Shown: positions 9,116 to 19,126, numbered from the stretch's first letter. The stretch: DNA of 64,000 bases from Virgibacillus halodenitrificans JCM 12304 (GCF_001310895.1 NZ_BAZS01000003.1:62001-126000); one strand, 5' to 3'. A program made the numbers and translations. The notes: generated from the sequence alone by a model not told the origin.

Positions 9116-10321
9116 ATGGGTGTTAACAATCAACAAAAGAAGTATACCGTTCACGATCCGTATTTTTGGAAGATAACTATTAGCCTAGCCTTAGCATCTT
9201 TTTTTGTATTTGCTTCCATGTATGCTGTGCAGCCGCTATTACCTGTATTCGTATCCGTTTTTGATGTATCTGTATCACAATCCAGCATGACATTGTCACT
9301 AACCATAATTGGCTTAATAGCCGGTTTGATTATCCTTGGGTTTCTCTCTGACCGTAAAGGAAGAACAATGTTTATTAAACTTTCTCTCCTAGGCTCCATC
9401 GTGCCTTTTTTGCTTGTTCCTTTGCTCGATTCCTTTTCGGCGTTGCTTCTATTGAGATTGGTACAGGGATTTGCACTGGCGGGTTTGCCAGCAGCTTCTT
9501 TGGCATATCTAAATGAAGAAGTAGACCCGAAGAGTATAGGTGTTGCCACAGCTCTCTATATATCGAGTAATGCTTTAGGAGGTATGGCTGGAAGAGTCAT
9601 GACTGGTTATATAACGGATCATTATTCTTGGGAAATTGCTTTTTACTTTCTTGCAATAATAGGATTATTCGTTTTTCTTATTGTTTTAATTATGTTGCCT
9701 GAGTCCCGTTTTTACCAACAAAGTAAACTATCCTTTCGAAAAGATCTGACAGGATTTTTATATCACTTAAGAAATCCATCACTTATATTAGTTTTTGGTA
9801 TGGGAATTATTTTGCAAATGTCTTTTACAGGTGTTTGGTCCTTTTTACCTTTTCACCTGCAAGAAGAGCCATTTTCTTTATCTTTACATGCCATTTCCTA
9901 TATGTTTTTTGCTTATGGATTAGGTGTAATTGGAGCCCCGCTTGCTGGCTGGGTGGCCGGATACTTTGGTTTGCGAAAGGTTCGTATGTTGGGTATTATT
10001 ATTCTCTCCTTAGGTGTATTTTTGACATTAAGTCATTCTCTTCCTATTATTGTGATTGGTCTATGTGTTAGCTGTCTAGGCTTTTTTACAGCTCATTCTT
10101 TAACAGCTACGTCTGTTACTGATCAGGCCGACCATCATAAAGGGAGTGCTTCCAGCTTGTATCTTGTAGCATACTATATTGGTGTGAGTCTGGGAAGCAC
10201 GGCACTTGCCCCCTTATGGGAAAAAAGTGGGTGGCTCGGACTAATTATCTTCGTTGGATGTTTACCAATTACGTATCTGATCTTTGTAAGGATGGTTTCC
10301 ATTCGTTTTGCTAGAACGTAA
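9116..10321 (+). CDS. MFS transporter, YnfM-like
   Basis: A 401-residue, 12-TM carrier. The motif-A region reads GFLSDRKGRTMF (around residues 78-90) and is followed by an RLVQGFALAGLPAASLAYL segment typical of the YnfM/AraJ-like drug-exporter branch. It starts one base after the preceding MFS gene, with GGAGAA inside that gene as its ribosome binding site, and ends before a shared bidirectional terminator. Two unrelated single-chain MFS carriers in tandem suggest that two substrates are handled together, but neither substrate is known. Confidence 0.85.
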   Translation: MGVNNQQKKYTVHDPYFWKITISLALASFFVFASMYAVQPLLPVFVSVFDVSVSQSSMTLSLTIIGLIAGLIILGFLSDRKGRTMFIKLSLLGSIVPFLLVPLLDSFSALLLLRLVQGFALAGLPAASLAYLNEEVDPKSIGVATALYISSNALGGMAGRVMTGYITDHYSWEIAFYFLAIIGLFVFLIVLIMLPESRFYQQSKLSFRKDLTGFLYHLRNPSLILVFGMGIILQMSFTGVWSFLPFHLQEEPFSLSLHAISYMFFAYGLGVIGAPLAGWVAGYFGLRKVRMLGIIILSLGVFLTLSHSLPIIVIGLCVSCLGFFTAHSLTATSVTDQADHHKGSASSLYLVAYYIGVSLGSTALAPLWEKSGWLGLIIFVGCLPITYLIFVRMVSIRFART

Positions 10322-10360
10322 TAAAAAAGAGGTGCAATCTAAGGTTGCGCCTCTTTTTTA
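10322..10360. terminator. Bidirectional terminator between convergent genes
   Basis: AAAAAAGAGGTGCAA pairs with TTGCGCCTCTTTTTT. A and T runs on both sides serve the plus-strand MFS gene and the minus-strand DASS gene. Confidence 0.9.
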
Positions 10361-10367
10361 ATAAAGG

Positions 10368-12029
10368 TTATTTTTTAACAAAATCCGGAATGGTAGTGAG
10401 ATCGATACCCCAAACTAGTGGAAGCAAATAATAGACTGCTAGAGTTACTAACAGAATGCCTGAAATATTTAAAGCAAATCCTGCCTTGGCCATATCAGGT
10501 ATCCGCAAATAGCCTGAACCAAATACGACAGCATTAGGAGGGGTAGCTACCGGAAGCATAAATGCACAAGATGCAGCTACCGCAGCTACAATCATTACAG
10601 CATACGGGTGGATACCTAGAGCGACTGCAAGTGCAGCCATGATTGGATACATCATATTGGCAGTAGCCGTATTCGAAGTAATCTCTGTTAAGAAAATAAC
10701 CAAGGCAGCAACTAGTAGAAGAACGATAAATATATTAATACCTTGTAGTGCATTTAATTGTCCTCCAATCCAATCAGACAATCCAGAAGCTGTAAAGCCA
10801 GATGCAATAGCAAGTCCACCACCAAATAACAAAAGAATTCCCCACGGTAATTTAACAGCTGTCTGCCAATCCAGCAAAAAATCTCCTTTATTTTTTTTTG
10901 CTGGAATAATAAATAGAATGATAGCTGCAGTCATAGCAATAATTGCATCACTGATATTTGGATTAATTGCTGTTAGAATAAATGACCGTGTGATCCATGC
11001 AAAAGCAGTTAAAATAAATACTACGAACACTGCTTTCTCCTCAAATGAAGGCAAGCCAAGCTTCTTCTTTTCCTCTTTTATAACGGATTGACCACCTGGC
11101 AGTTGTTTCACTTTCAACGGGTAAGCTATCTTCACAAGATAAAACCATACAATAAAAATAAACCCCCACGCAATAGGGACACCGAATAGCATCCATGATG
11201 CAAAGGATAATTCTATTCCGTACATTTCTTTTATTACGCCTGCTAAAGCTGCATTAGGTGGTGTACCAATCAAGGTGGCAATCCCTCCAAGTGATGCTGA
11301 GTAAGCAATACTGAGCATCATAGCCTTACCGAAACCAAAATTTTCTTTCGAAGTGTCAATGGATTGATCATCCTCTAAGGCATCTGATATTTGATAAATG
11401 ATTGCTAATCCGATGGGGACCATCATCATAGCTGTAGCTGTGTTGGAGATCCACATGGAGAGGAAACCGGTGGATACCATAAACCCCAATATGATACGTT
11501 CTGTATTCGTACCAATTATTGAAATAATGGTAAGTGCAATCCGTCGGTGCAAATTCCACTTCTCCATTGCAAGCGCAATCATAAAACCACCCATGAAAAG
11601 AAAGATTGTGTCACTTCCATAAGAAGATGTGGTTGTATCAATATCAAGGCCGCCAGTTAATGGGAATAATATAATAGGCAGTAATGAAGTTGCAGGTATA
11701 GGAATTGCCTCAGTCATCCACCAAACAGCAATCCAGGATGTACTAGCAAGAATTGCAATACCCTCTTTAGACAAATTTTCTGGTGAGAAAAACAATAGTA
11801 TGAGCAGAAATAGCGCAGGACCTGCAATCAAACCAATTTTTTGGGCTGGTTTATAGGAACGTTTTCCATTCCCATTCCCGTTGTTGTTTTTACTTAAGCT
11901 GCTATCATCGGATGTTTCACTGTTTTTCTGCTCACCTTCTTTTGGTGTGGTGGGAGGAGCACTAAAGAAAAGCAACTGTTTCGCTTGATCATTTTTCATC
12001 CATAGCCAATTCCATGTTTCTATTATCAT
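10368..12029 (-). CDS. DASS family sodium:dicarboxylate symporter (SdcS-like)
   Basis: A 553-residue secondary transporter of the divalent anion:sodium symporter (SLC13) family, expected to import C4-dicarboxylates such as succinate, malate or fumarate with sodium. Both signature SNT substrate/sodium-binding motifs are visible: ISNTATA near residue 196 and TSNTATANM near residue 455. About 12 hydrophobic segments follow a Ser/Asn/Gly-rich, poorly ordered N-terminal cytoplasmic stretch (residues about 20-60). The start has AGGAGGT upstream, and a good SigA-type promoter lies at 12065-12093. It is divergent from the pxp genes. Confidence 0.88.
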   Translation of the reverse strand: MIIETWNWLWMKNDQAKQLLFFSAPPTTPKEGEQKNSETSDDSSLSKNNNGNGNGKRSYKPAQKIGLIAGPALFLLILLFFSPENLSKEGIAILASTSWIAVWWMTEAIPIPATSLLPIILFPLTGGLDIDTTTSSYGSDTIFLFMGGFMIALAMEKWNLHRRIALTIISIIGTNTERIILGFMVSTGFLSMWISNTATAMMMVPIGLAIIYQISDALEDDQSIDTSKENFGFGKAMMLSIAYSASLGGIATLIGTPPNAALAGVIKEMYGIELSFASWMLFGVPIAWGFIFIVWFYLVKIAYPLKVKQLPGGQSVIKEEKKKLGLPSFEEKAVFVVFILTAFAWITRSFILTAINPNISDAIIAMTAAIILFIIPAKKNKGDFLLDWQTAVKLPWGILLLFGGGLAIASGFTASGLSDWIGGQLNALQGINIFIVLLLVAALVIFLTEITSNTATANMMYPIMAALAVALGIHPYAVMIVAAVAASCAFMLPVATPPNAVVFGSGYLRIPDMAKAGFALNISGILLVTLAVYYLLPLVWGIDLTTIPDFVKK

Positions 12030-12064
12030 ACGAATACCTCCTGTTTATGAATCATTGTTCAATT

Positions 12065-12093
12065 ATTATAATAGTCTTCTACCTGACCAGCAA
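12065..12093 (-). promoter_or_regulatory. SigA-type promoter of the DASS transporter gene
   Basis: On the minus strand, TTGCTG (12093-12088) and TATAAT (12070-12065) are separated by exactly 17 bases, 36 bases upstream of the start codon. Confidence 0.7.
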
Positions 12094-12186
12094 GAAAATT
12101 GGTACTAGTTATTAAATTAGGATACTCGAAGTATTTCAACATAGTATGCTATCATTTAGTTAAAGAACTGAAGGGATGGAAATGAT

Positions 12187-12918
12187 ATGAACTTCACCAT
12201 AGATCCTGTTGGAGATACGGGTATAAGAATCTCTTTTAATGAGAATGTTTCATCTAAACTCATCTATAAGATAAAGATGTTCTGTAATTACCTCGAAAAC
12301 ATGGGAAATGATGCAATAATTGAATTGGTCCCTGCCTTTGATTCTATAACACTTTATTATAAGCCATATGTAAGTACATATAAACAACTTAGTACCCAGA
12401 TAAAACAGTTGGAGGATATACCCCTCCATAAAGAAAATGTAATTTCCAGGAGACTCACTATTCCAGTACTATACGGTGGAGAATGGGGACCGGATTTGGA
12501 GCGTGTCGCGAATCAAAATGCTTTGACAGTATCTAAAGTTATTGAACTTCATCAAAAGCCCAACTACTTGGTTTATATGTTGGGGTTCTTACCAGGATTT
12601 CCATATTTAGGAGGCTTGGAGCAACGTCTTGCTACTCCACGCTTAGATAAGCCAAGAGACAGAACTCCCCCAGGTTCCATTGGAATAGCGTATGAACAAA
12701 CTGGAATCTACCCTTTAGAATCACCAGGTGGATGGAATATTATAGGTAAAACACCAATAACTCTTTTTGATATTTATAATAAAGGGGATGAATTTCTATT
12801 TCGAGCAGGTGATTATGTTAAATTTGAAGAGGTAACTGCAAAGAAATTCTCCTCCATAGAGGAGAAGATTGTAGAAAAAACGTATAAATTAAAAATAGAG
12901 GAAGAATTTTATGAATAA
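12187..12918 (+). CDS. pxpB: 5-oxoprolinase subunit PxpB (KipI family)
   Basis: A 243-residue cytoplasmic protein of the KipI/AHS1 family. Family-conserved segments LGFLPGFPYLGG (about 132-143), TPPGSIGIA (about 160) and ESPGGWNIIG (about 180) are intact. With PxpA and PxpC it forms the ATP-dependent 5-oxoprolinase that opens pyroglutamate to glutamate, a repair step for spontaneously cyclised glutamine and glutamate. In Bacillus subtilis the same protein (KipI) also inhibits the sporulation kinase KinA. The gene heads a pxpB-pxpA-pxpC operon and overlaps pxpA by 8 bases. Confidence 0.92.
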   Translation: MNFTIDPVGDTGIRISFNENVSSKLIYKIKMFCNYLENMGNDAIIELVPAFDSITLYYKPYVSTYKQLSTQIKQLEDIPLHKENVISRRLTIPVLYGGEWGPDLERVANQNALTVSKVIELHQKPNYLVYMLGFLPGFPYLGGLEQRLATPRLDKPRDRTPPGSIGIAYEQTGIYPLESPGGWNIIGKTPITLFDIYNKGDEFLFRAGDYVKFEEVTAKKFSSIEEKIVEKTYKLKIEEEFYE

Positions 12919-13675
12919 ATATATAGATTTAAACTGTGATATGGGAGAAGGTTTTGGAGCTTATTCATTTGGCGCGGATGAGGAAATTATAAAATATATT
13001 AGTTCGGCTAATATTGCATGTGGCGGTCATGCGGGTGACCCGCATGTGATGAATAAAACGGTAGAATTAGCAAAGGCATACAATGTTTGTATTGGTGCTC
13101 ATCCCGGTTTTCCCGACCTGGCGGGATTTGGCAGAAGGCTGATCCCATATACAAATAAAGAGATTTATCAAATGATGGTCTTTCAAATAGGGAGCATACA
13201 AGCATTCTGTACTGTGCATCAAGTGAACCTGAACCATGTAAAACCTCATGGAGCGCTTTATAATATGGCTGCAAATAAGCGCGGAGCGGCAGATGCTATT
13301 GCAAGAGCTATACATGATGTAGATCCTCAGCTCATATTATATGGCCTGGCTGGTAGTGAATTAGTGAAAGCCGGCCATCAAATTGGTTTACAAGTAGCTT
13401 CAGAAGTATTTGCTGACCGAACCTACCAAGCAGATGGAAAGCTAACGCCAAGGAATAGAGATGGTGCTTTAATAGATGACACGGAGACAGCTGCAGAGCA
13501 AGTTAGAAGAATGATAGATAAAGGGGAAGTATTTTCCGTGACTGGAGAAATAATTCCTCTTGAAGCAGACACGGTATGTGTTCATGGTGATGGTTCAAAC
13601 GCGGTAAACTTTGTGAAAAAGCTAAGGCAGATACTTAAAGAACAAGGCATACAAATCAAGGGGGTAAGCAACTAA
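12911..13675 (+). CDS. pxpA: 5-oxoprolinase subunit PxpA (LamB/YcsF family)
   Basis: A 254-residue protein with the YcsF/LamB signatures DLNCDMGEGFG at the N terminus, NIACGGHAGDP at about 35-45 and KPHGALYN at about 112-119. The fold is a (beta/alpha) barrel carrying the hydrolytic part of 5-oxoprolinase. The start lies inside pxpB (8-base overlap), so translation is coupled. The length is normal for the family and there is no sign of damage. Confidence 0.93.
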   Translation: MNKYIDLNCDMGEGFGAYSFGADEEIIKYISSANIACGGHAGDPHVMNKTVELAKAYNVCIGAHPGFPDLAGFGRRLIPYTNKEIYQMMVFQIGSIQAFCTVHQVNLNHVKPHGALYNMAANKRGAADAIARAIHDVDPQLILYGLAGSELVKAGHQIGLQVASEVFADRTYQADGKLTPRNRDGALIDDTETAAEQVRRMIDKGEVFSVTGEIIPLEADTVCVHGDGSNAVNFVKKLRQILKEQGIQIKGVSN

Positions 13676-13721
13676 TTTGGATGTCGGTTTTTAAATGAAG
13701 CGGTAGTAAAGGAGTAATACA

Positions 13722-14672
13722 ATGGATAGCAGTCCTATTTTTCAAGTAATTAAACCAGGTATTTATACAACTTTTCAAGACATGGGGAGAATCGGTTTCC
13801 AGAAATATGGACTCCCGGTAGCTGGAGCCATGGATCTATATGCATTTCAAATTGGAAATATATTGGTAGGTAATACGAGGAATACTGTCTCTTTGGAAGT
13901 CACTTTAATTGGTCCGAAGCTTCAAGCAATGGCTGAGATAACGGTAGCAATCACGGGTGCCAACTTAGAACCTGAAGTAAATGGCCAATCGCGCCCCATG
14001 TGGTCAACTTTCCGATTAGAAAAAGGTGATGTGTTATCATTTGGTAAATACCATTCAGGTGTCCGCGCATATATTTCTGTTGCTGGAGGATTTGATGTTC
14101 CTGTACTATTTCAAAGTCAGTCTACTGATATACGGAGTGGAATTGGACAAACCCTGGATAAATACAGTACGCTTAATGGCTTTCCCAAAAGCGAGAAAAA
14201 GGGAGTTGGTCTATCAAAGCATCTTATTCCCACGTATGCAACCTCTATTGAAGTTGCAGTGATTGAAGGGCCACATATGTCCAGTTTTAAAAGCAATGAA
14301 AGAAAAGAGTTCTTTAATAAGACCTTTCTTGTGGAACCCAATTCGAACCGTATGGGATATCGTTTATCCAATTCAAAAAAAGTGGGTACAATAAAGCAGG
14401 ATATTTGGTCTGATGCCATTCCATTTGGAGGAATTCAAGTCCCGCCAAATGGGCAACCTATTATTCTTATGGCAGATCGCCAGCCAACAGGGGGATATCC
14501 AAGAATTGGTACGGTTATCTCTACAGACTTGCCTAAAATTGCTCAGTTGCCTCCAAAAAGTGAAGTGAGCTTCTATCCTATAAGTGTGGAAGAGGCTCAG
14601 GAGCGTGTAATAAGACTTGAAAGAGAATTAGTCACCCTTGGCATGATTCGAAAGCATATGCCCTCTCGCTAG
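13722..14672 (+). CDS. pxpC: 5-oxoprolinase subunit PxpC (KipA/AHS2 family)
   Basis: A 316-residue protein of the biotin-dependent-carboxyltransferase-like AHS2 (KipA) family, third subunit of 5-oxoprolinase. Family marks include TTFQDMGRIGFQKYGLPVAG near the N terminus, ADRQPTGGYPRIG near residue 250, and RMGYRL. It follows pxpA after 46 bases, with an AGGAG ribosome binding site. It completes the operon; no transporter for 5-oxoproline is directly attached, though the divergent DASS carrier is the nearest candidate by position only. Confidence 0.92.
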   Translation: MDSSPIFQVIKPGIYTTFQDMGRIGFQKYGLPVAGAMDLYAFQIGNILVGNTRNTVSLEVTLIGPKLQAMAEITVAITGANLEPEVNGQSRPMWSTFRLEKGDVLSFGKYHSGVRAYISVAGGFDVPVLFQSQSTDIRSGIGQTLDKYSTLNGFPKSEKKGVGLSKHLIPTYATSIEVAVIEGPHMSSFKSNERKEFFNKTFLVEPNSNRMGYRLSNSKKVGTIKQDIWSDAIPFGGIQVPPNGQPIILMADRQPTGGYPRIGTVISTDLPKIAQLPPKSEVSFYPISVEEAQERVIRLERELVTLGMIRKHMPSR

Positions 14673-14835
14673 CATTCAGAACCACTGCAAGTAGAAGAAG
14701 TATTTAAAATTTCTTCGTTTAATTTCTTATAGATAAAACGTGTTGCTAAACATATAAAATATTTCTCTCATTAATCCGTTGCTTAGTCACTCGAAATATA
14801 TTAGAATATCTTAGATACTAACACGAGAATGCGAG

Positions 14836-16029
14836 ATGATGAGGATGCCAAAGTATATTTGGCTATTAGTAATAGCAACAACAATTAATGTCACTGGCGG
14901 GTCATTTTTATGGCCATTAAATACAATCTATATGCATAACGAACTTGGAAAGAGCCTTGCGTTTGCAGGGCTGATTTTAATGTTTAACCAAGGAGCAGCA
15001 ATTGTGGGCAATCTTATTGGAGGGGCTCTTTTTGATCGATTTAGCGCCTATAAGACGATTCTATATGGGACAGGCTTGGCGATGGCTGCAACCTTAGTTT
15101 TAGTATTTACACATGATGTAATTACTGCCTATGCGATTTTACTCGTGATTATAGGTTTTGGGAATGGGATTACCTGGCCGGTTATGTTTGCAATGGCAGG
15201 ATCACTTTGGCCGGAGGGCGGGCGCCGTTCTTTCAATGCTATTTATGTTGCACAAAACCTTGGAGTTGCATTAGGAGCTACTATTGGAGGGTATGTAGCC
15301 AGTATATCGTTTGATTATATATTTATTGCTAATGCATCTTTGTTTATTGTCTTTTTTTTAATTGTACTTTTTACATTTAAGCCTTTGGATAATGAACGTG
15401 ATAGACAGATGCACACTTCTGTACTTGAACAAAGTGGGAAAATTAGAAATAAATCAGCATTTGCTGGATTGTTTATATTGTGTGGAGGGTTTTTGATTGC
15501 ATGGATTTCCTATAGTCAATGGCAATCCACCATTGCTTCCCACACCCAGGATATAGGAATACCGCTCGAACAATACAGTGCACTTTGGGCGATAAATGGT
15601 TTTCTAATTGTACTAGGCCAGCCTCTGGTTAAATGGGTATCAAACAAAGTCACATCAGAAAAAAAGCATATCTATATCGGAACGGTTATTTTTATAGCTT
15701 CGTTTATTATAGCAATGTTTGCAAGGGATTTTACTATGTTTGCTGTGGCAATGGTTATTTTAACTGTTGGCGAAATGCTTTTTTGGCCAGCGATACCTTC
15801 GTTAGCAAATTCACTTGCTCCAAAAGGAAGAGCAGGATTTTACCAAGGTGTCGTAAACAGTGTTGGAGCAGCTGGAAGAATGATTGGGCCTGTATTTGGT
15901 GGTTTTATTGTGGATACGTTTAATATTGAATTATTATTTTTTGTTTTACTATTTCTATTGATCATTCCATTTATCACTACCCGGTTTTATGATTTTAAGG
16001 TCAATCAAGAACAACAACGAACACAATAA
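14836..16029 (+). CDS. MFS transporter
   Basis: A 397-residue, 12-TM major facilitator protein with a motif-A-like loop GGALFDRFSAYKT after TM2 and a second-half SNKVTSEKKH loop. It looks like a multidrug-exporter-type MFS (MdtG/YttB-like), but the substrate is not known. Several ATGs crowd the start (14836, 14839, 14845) and none has a strong ribosome binding site, so the exact start is uncertain. The HAD phosphatase gene follows after 14 bases, so the two form an operon. Confidence 0.8.
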   Translation: MMRMPKYIWLLVIATTINVTGGSFLWPLNTIYMHNELGKSLAFAGLILMFNQGAAIVGNLIGGALFDRFSAYKTILYGTGLAMAATLVLVFTHDVITAYAILLVIIGFGNGITWPVMFAMAGSLWPEGGRRSFNAIYVAQNLGVALGATIGGYVASISFDYIFIANASLFIVFFLIVLFTFKPLDNERDRQMHTSVLEQSGKIRNKSAFAGLFILCGGFLIAWISYSQWQSTIASHTQDIGIPLEQYSALWAINGFLIVLGQPLVKWVSNKVTSEKKHIYIGTVIFIASFIIAMFARDFTMFAVAMVILTVGEMLFWPAIPSLANSLAPKGRAGFYQGVVNSVGAAGRMIGPVFGGFIVDTFNIELLFFVLLFLLIIPFITTRFYDFKVNQEQQRTQ

Positions 16030-16043
16030 AGGAGGAATTTATT

Positions 16044-16787
16044 ATGGAACAAATGAAAAAAGAGATCAAGTTAGTGGCATTAGATATGGATGGTACATTA
16101 TTAACTAATGAGCATGAAGTAAGCGATTATACGAAAAAGGTAATTGAAAAAGCACTTGAAAAAGGAGTGCATGTCGTATTAAGCACTGGCCGATGGCTAC
16201 AATCCTGTTATCCCTATGCTGTGACCTTAAAATTACCCTCTTACCTAATAACTTCCAACGGAGGCGAAATTTATACAGTTGAGAAGGAAATAATTGAACA
16301 GCATTTATTGGATGCAGATACAATGGAAAAAATGTGGACACTTGGTAAGGAAATAGGTTTATCGATGTGGATTGTTTCCACAGAGGGAGTATTCCGTGAA
16401 ACACCGCCAAGGAGCTTCCAAGATTATAAATGGCTAAAATTTGGTTGTGATTCTTACGATAAAGAAAAGCTGGATAAAATGGTTAAGGAGCTTTCGTATA
16501 TCGAAGGTCTTGAGTTAACCAACTCATTGCCAACTAATTTAGAAGCTAATCCTAAGGGAGTTAGTAAAGCAAGTGCCCTTGAAACGGTATGTAAGAAGCT
16601 TGATTTCACGATGCAAGAGGTTATGGCAGTAGGGGATAGCCTGAATGATATGAAAATGATTCAAGCAGCGGGAATTGGTGTAGCAATGGGGAATGCACAG
16701 GAAGCTATCAAAAAAGCTGCAGATTATGTAACAGATACAAACAACAATGACGGTGTAGCTAAAGCAATAGAGCGCTTTGTACTTTAA
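16044..16787 (+). CDS. Cof-type HAD-IIB phosphatase
   Basis: A 247-residue haloacid-dehalogenase phosphatase. Motif I ALDMDGTLL (nucleophile Asp) is at about 11-19, the motif III Lys lies in NPKGVSKASAL, and motif IV GDSLNDMKMI is at about 196. The Cof/IIB cap lies between motifs I and III. The family dephosphorylates sugar phosphates, nucleotides or flavin precursors; the specific substrate is unknown. It has a very strong AAAGGAGG ribosome binding site and follows the MFS gene by 14 bases. Confidence 0.88.
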   Translation: MEQMKKEIKLVALDMDGTLLTNEHEVSDYTKKVIEKALEKGVHVVLSTGRWLQSCYPYAVTLKLPSYLITSNGGEIYTVEKEIIEQHLLDADTMEKMWTLGKEIGLSMWIVSTEGVFRETPPRSFQDYKWLKFGCDSYDKEKLDKMVKELSYIEGLELTNSLPTNLEANPKGVSKASALETVCKKLDFTMQEVMAVGDSLNDMKMIQAAGIGVAMGNAQEAIKKAADYVTDTNNNDGVAKAIERFVL

Positions 16788-16973
16788 GCCTTTGCTATAT
16801 ATGCCTAAGTATAGTTCTTTATTTATATGTCAATACTTAACTTATGGATGAATATATCTAGAAATAAGTACATAGTATGTTAAGGTTGGGTTTAACAAGG
16901 AAGTATTCTAAAGCCCTTCCTTTGTTGGTAATAAAGGCGTATAATAGAGGTGTATAGGAAAGGAGATGCTACG

Positions 16974-17156
16974 ATGTCATTTTCTCGTGGACCAAAAGAG
17001 CCAGTACCAGAGGTGGAGACCAACGTCTGGTCATGTACTAGTGAGGAATGCCAAGGTTGGATGAGAGAATCTTACAGTTTCAGTGAGGAGCCTGAATGCC
17101 CACTTTGTCACTCGACAATGAAGCAGGAAGTACGAGTTCTTCCAGAAGTTAAGTAA
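16974..17156 (+). CDS. YdjO-like cold-inducible small protein
   Basis: A 60-residue zinc-ribbon-like protein with Cys pairs in SCTSEECQGW and ECPLCHS, the pattern of the YdjO family (Bacillus subtilis YdjO, described as cold-inducible, function unknown). ATG 16974 is chosen over the upstream in-frame GTG 16950 because AAAGGAG at 16959-16965 is 8 bases from it. A TATAAT at 16940-16945 may be the -10 element, but no good -35 is visible. Confidence 0.82.
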   Translation: MSFSRGPKEPVPEVETNVWSCTSEECQGWMRESYSFSEEPECPLCHSTMKQEVRVLPEVK

Positions 17157-17231
17157 GTAAAGTTTAGTATCTCTAGAATAAGGCGGAGCTATATTAGTTG
17201 ATATTATTAATTACTATATATTTCAAGCATT

Positions 17232-17260
17232 GACGGTGGAGTTCCTTCCATCGTCTTTCT
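17232..17260 (+). terminator. Hairpin terminator, first of two
   Basis: GACGGTGGA pairs with TCCATCGTC and is followed by TTTCT. Confidence 0.6.
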
Positions 17261-17274
17261 ATAGCTTCGTTTCA

Positions 17275-17315
17275 TGAACCCCCTGTCAGATGGACTGTCA
17301 GGGGTTTCATTTTGC
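17275..17315 (+). terminator. Hairpin terminator, second of two
   Basis: TGAACCCCCTGTCAG pairs with CTGTCAGGGGTTTCA, with two mismatches, followed by TTTTG. Confidence 0.65.
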
Positions 17316-17474
17316 AAATAAAACCTAAATACATATGGTAAGTGCAAGGTAAAGTTTATACTACAACAGTTGAAATAGACCTATAAAATCTACCGACATA
17401 ATCTAAAAGTTGATGTAAACTTTTGAAAATACACTAGTAAGCCAGCTACAAAAAATATTCTATTAAGCAGATAT

Positions 17475-17504
17475 TTGCAATAATTCAGAATAGAGTAGTA
17501 TACT
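17475..17504 (+). promoter_or_regulatory. Probable promoter of the aldehyde dehydrogenase gene
   Basis: TTGCAA (17475-17480) and TATACT (17499-17504) are separated by 18 bases, upstream of the cre site. Confidence 0.5.
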
Positions 17505-17541
17505 AATTAGTAGACAAACAGCTTTAGTTCTTCATCATTTA

Positions 17542-17555
17542 TGTAAACGTTTACA
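17542..17555 (+). promoter_or_regulatory. cre site (CcpA operator)
   Basis: TGTAAACGTTTACA is a perfect palindrome and fits the cre consensus TGWAARCGYTWNCW at every position. It sits between the putative promoter and the ribosome binding site, the expected place for roadblock repression by CcpA when glucose is available. Confidence 0.85.
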
Positions 17556-17573
17556 AAAAAGAGGAGGAATTAT

Positions 17574-19094
17574 ATGAGGTACGCAAATCCTAATACAGAT
17601 GGGTCTCTAGTAAATTTTAGAGAAAGGTATAATAATTTTATTGGTGGAGAGTACCGTGAACCTACTAATGGAAAGTACTTTGAAAATATTAGTCCTGTAA
17701 CAGGAAAGGTATTCTGTGAGGTTGCTAGGTCAACAAAGGACGATGTTGAGGCAGCCATTGATGCAGCATATGAAGCAAAAGATTCATGGGCAAATACTTC
17801 CGTGGCGGAGCGTGCAAATATCTTAAATAAGATAGCAGATCGAATGGAAGAAAACCTGGAACGACTGGCAGTTGCGGAAACTTGGGACAACGGAAAGGCT
17901 GTAAGAGAAACACTTGCAGCAGATATTCCTTTAGCGGTGGACCATTTCCGTTATTTTTCCGGGGCAATCCGGGCCCAAGAGGGTGGTATCAGTCAAATCG
18001 ACCAAGATACGGTTGCTTACCATTTCCATGAGCCACTTGGAGTTGTAGGTCAGATTATTCCATGGAATTTTCCGTTGCTGATGGCTACTTGGAAACTGGC
18101 ACCTGCCTTGGCTGCGGGAAACTGTGTTGTTTTAAAACCAGCTGAACAGACACCTGCCTCCATCCATGTGTTCATGGAGATTATTCAGGACTTGCTTCCC
18201 CCAGGAGTAGTTAATATTGTGAATGGCTTTGGGGTTGAAGCTGGTAAGCCTCTTGCTTCAAACAGCCGTATCTCTAAAATAGCTTTCACTGGTGAAACAA
18301 CCACAGGCCGCTTAATTATGCAATATGCTTCTGAAAATATTATTCCTGTTACATTGGAGCTTGGTGGTAAGTCACCAAATATATTCTTTGAAGATGTAAT
18401 GGACCATGATGATGGATTTTTAGATAAAGCAATCGAGGGGATGGTTATGTTCGCCCTCAACCAAGGTGAAGTGTGTACATGTCCATCGAGAGCGTTAGTA
18501 CATGAGTCCATTTATGATAAATTTATGGAACGAGCGGTAGAAAGGGTAAAACAAATTAAAATCGGTCATCCATTAGATACAGACACCATGATGGGGGCAC
18601 AAGCATCCGAAGAACAAATGGAAAAGATTAAATCATATCTGGATATTGGTAAGGAAGAAGGTGCAGAAGTCTTAGTTGGGGGCAATGTAAATAAATTGGA
18701 AGGTGAACTGGAAAGTGGATATTACGTTGAACCAACTATTTTTAAAGGGAAAAATAATATGCGTGTCTTTCAGGAAGAAATCTTTGGGCCTGTTCTGTCC
18801 GTAACTACGTTTAAAAGTAAGGAGGAGGCAATGGAAATTGCTAATGACACATTGTATGGATTAGGTGCAGGTGTTTGGACAAGAAATATAAATACGGCAT
18901 ACCGTTTTGGAAGAGGAATTGAAGCAGGGCGAGTATGGACAAATTGTTATCACCAGTATCCAGCACATGCAGCATTTGGAGGTTATAAAAAATCTGGTAT
19001 TGGAAGAGAGAACCATCTTATGATGCTTGACCATTATCAGCAAACAAAAAATCTCCTCATCAGCTACAGTGAAGGTGCAGCAGGGTTATTTTAG
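17574..19094 (+). CDS. NAD-dependent aldehyde dehydrogenase
   Basis: A 506-residue class-1/2-like aldehyde dehydrogenase oxidising an aldehyde (probably acetaldehyde or another short aldehyde) to the acid with NAD. The general base Glu262 lies in LELGGKSP and the nucleophile Cys301 in NQGEVC. The Rossmann cofactor region is IPWNFPLL, and the C-terminal [20 protein letters not shown] region is typical of the AldA/AcoD-type bacterial group. The start has GAGGAGGA upstream. It is preceded by a perfect cre site and followed by its own terminator and a DUF779 gene, a common partnership for this subgroup. Confidence 0.93.
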   Translation: MRYANPNTDGSLVNFRERYNNFIGGEYREPTNGKYFENISPVTGKVFCEVARSTKDDVEAAIDAAYEAKDSWANTSVAERANILNKIADRMEENLERLAVAETWDNGKAVRETLAADIPLAVDHFRYFSGAIRAQEGGISQIDQDTVAYHFHEPLGVVGQIIPWNFPLLMATWKLAPALAAGNCVVLKPAEQTPASIHVFMEIIQDLLPPGVVNIVNGFGVEAGKPLASNSRISKIAFTGETTTGRLIMQYASENIIPVTLELGGKSPNIFFEDVMDHDDGFLDKAIEGMVMFALNQGEVCTCPSRALVHESIYDKFMERAVERVKQIKIGHPLDTDTMMGAQASEEQMEKIKSYLDIGKEEGAEVLVGGNVNKLEGELESGYYVEPTIFKGKNNMRVFQEEIFGPVLSVTTFKSKEEAMEIANDTLYGLGAGVWTRNINTAYRFGRGIEAGRVWTNCYHQYPAHAAFGGYKKSGIGRENHLMMLDHYQQTKNLLISYSEGAAGLF

Positions 19095-19126
19095 AAGGTG
19101 TTTTTGTGAAGCTTGATTAAATAGAA

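Noticed and set aside
9151..9549. 132-residue minus-strand ORF opposite the second MFS gene
   Set aside because: Shadow frame; no ribosome binding site and no family resemblance.
10639..11091. 150-residue plus-strand ORF opposite the DASS transporter
   Set aside because: It is an antisense shadow of a long hydrophobic gene with clear family motifs on the minus strand.
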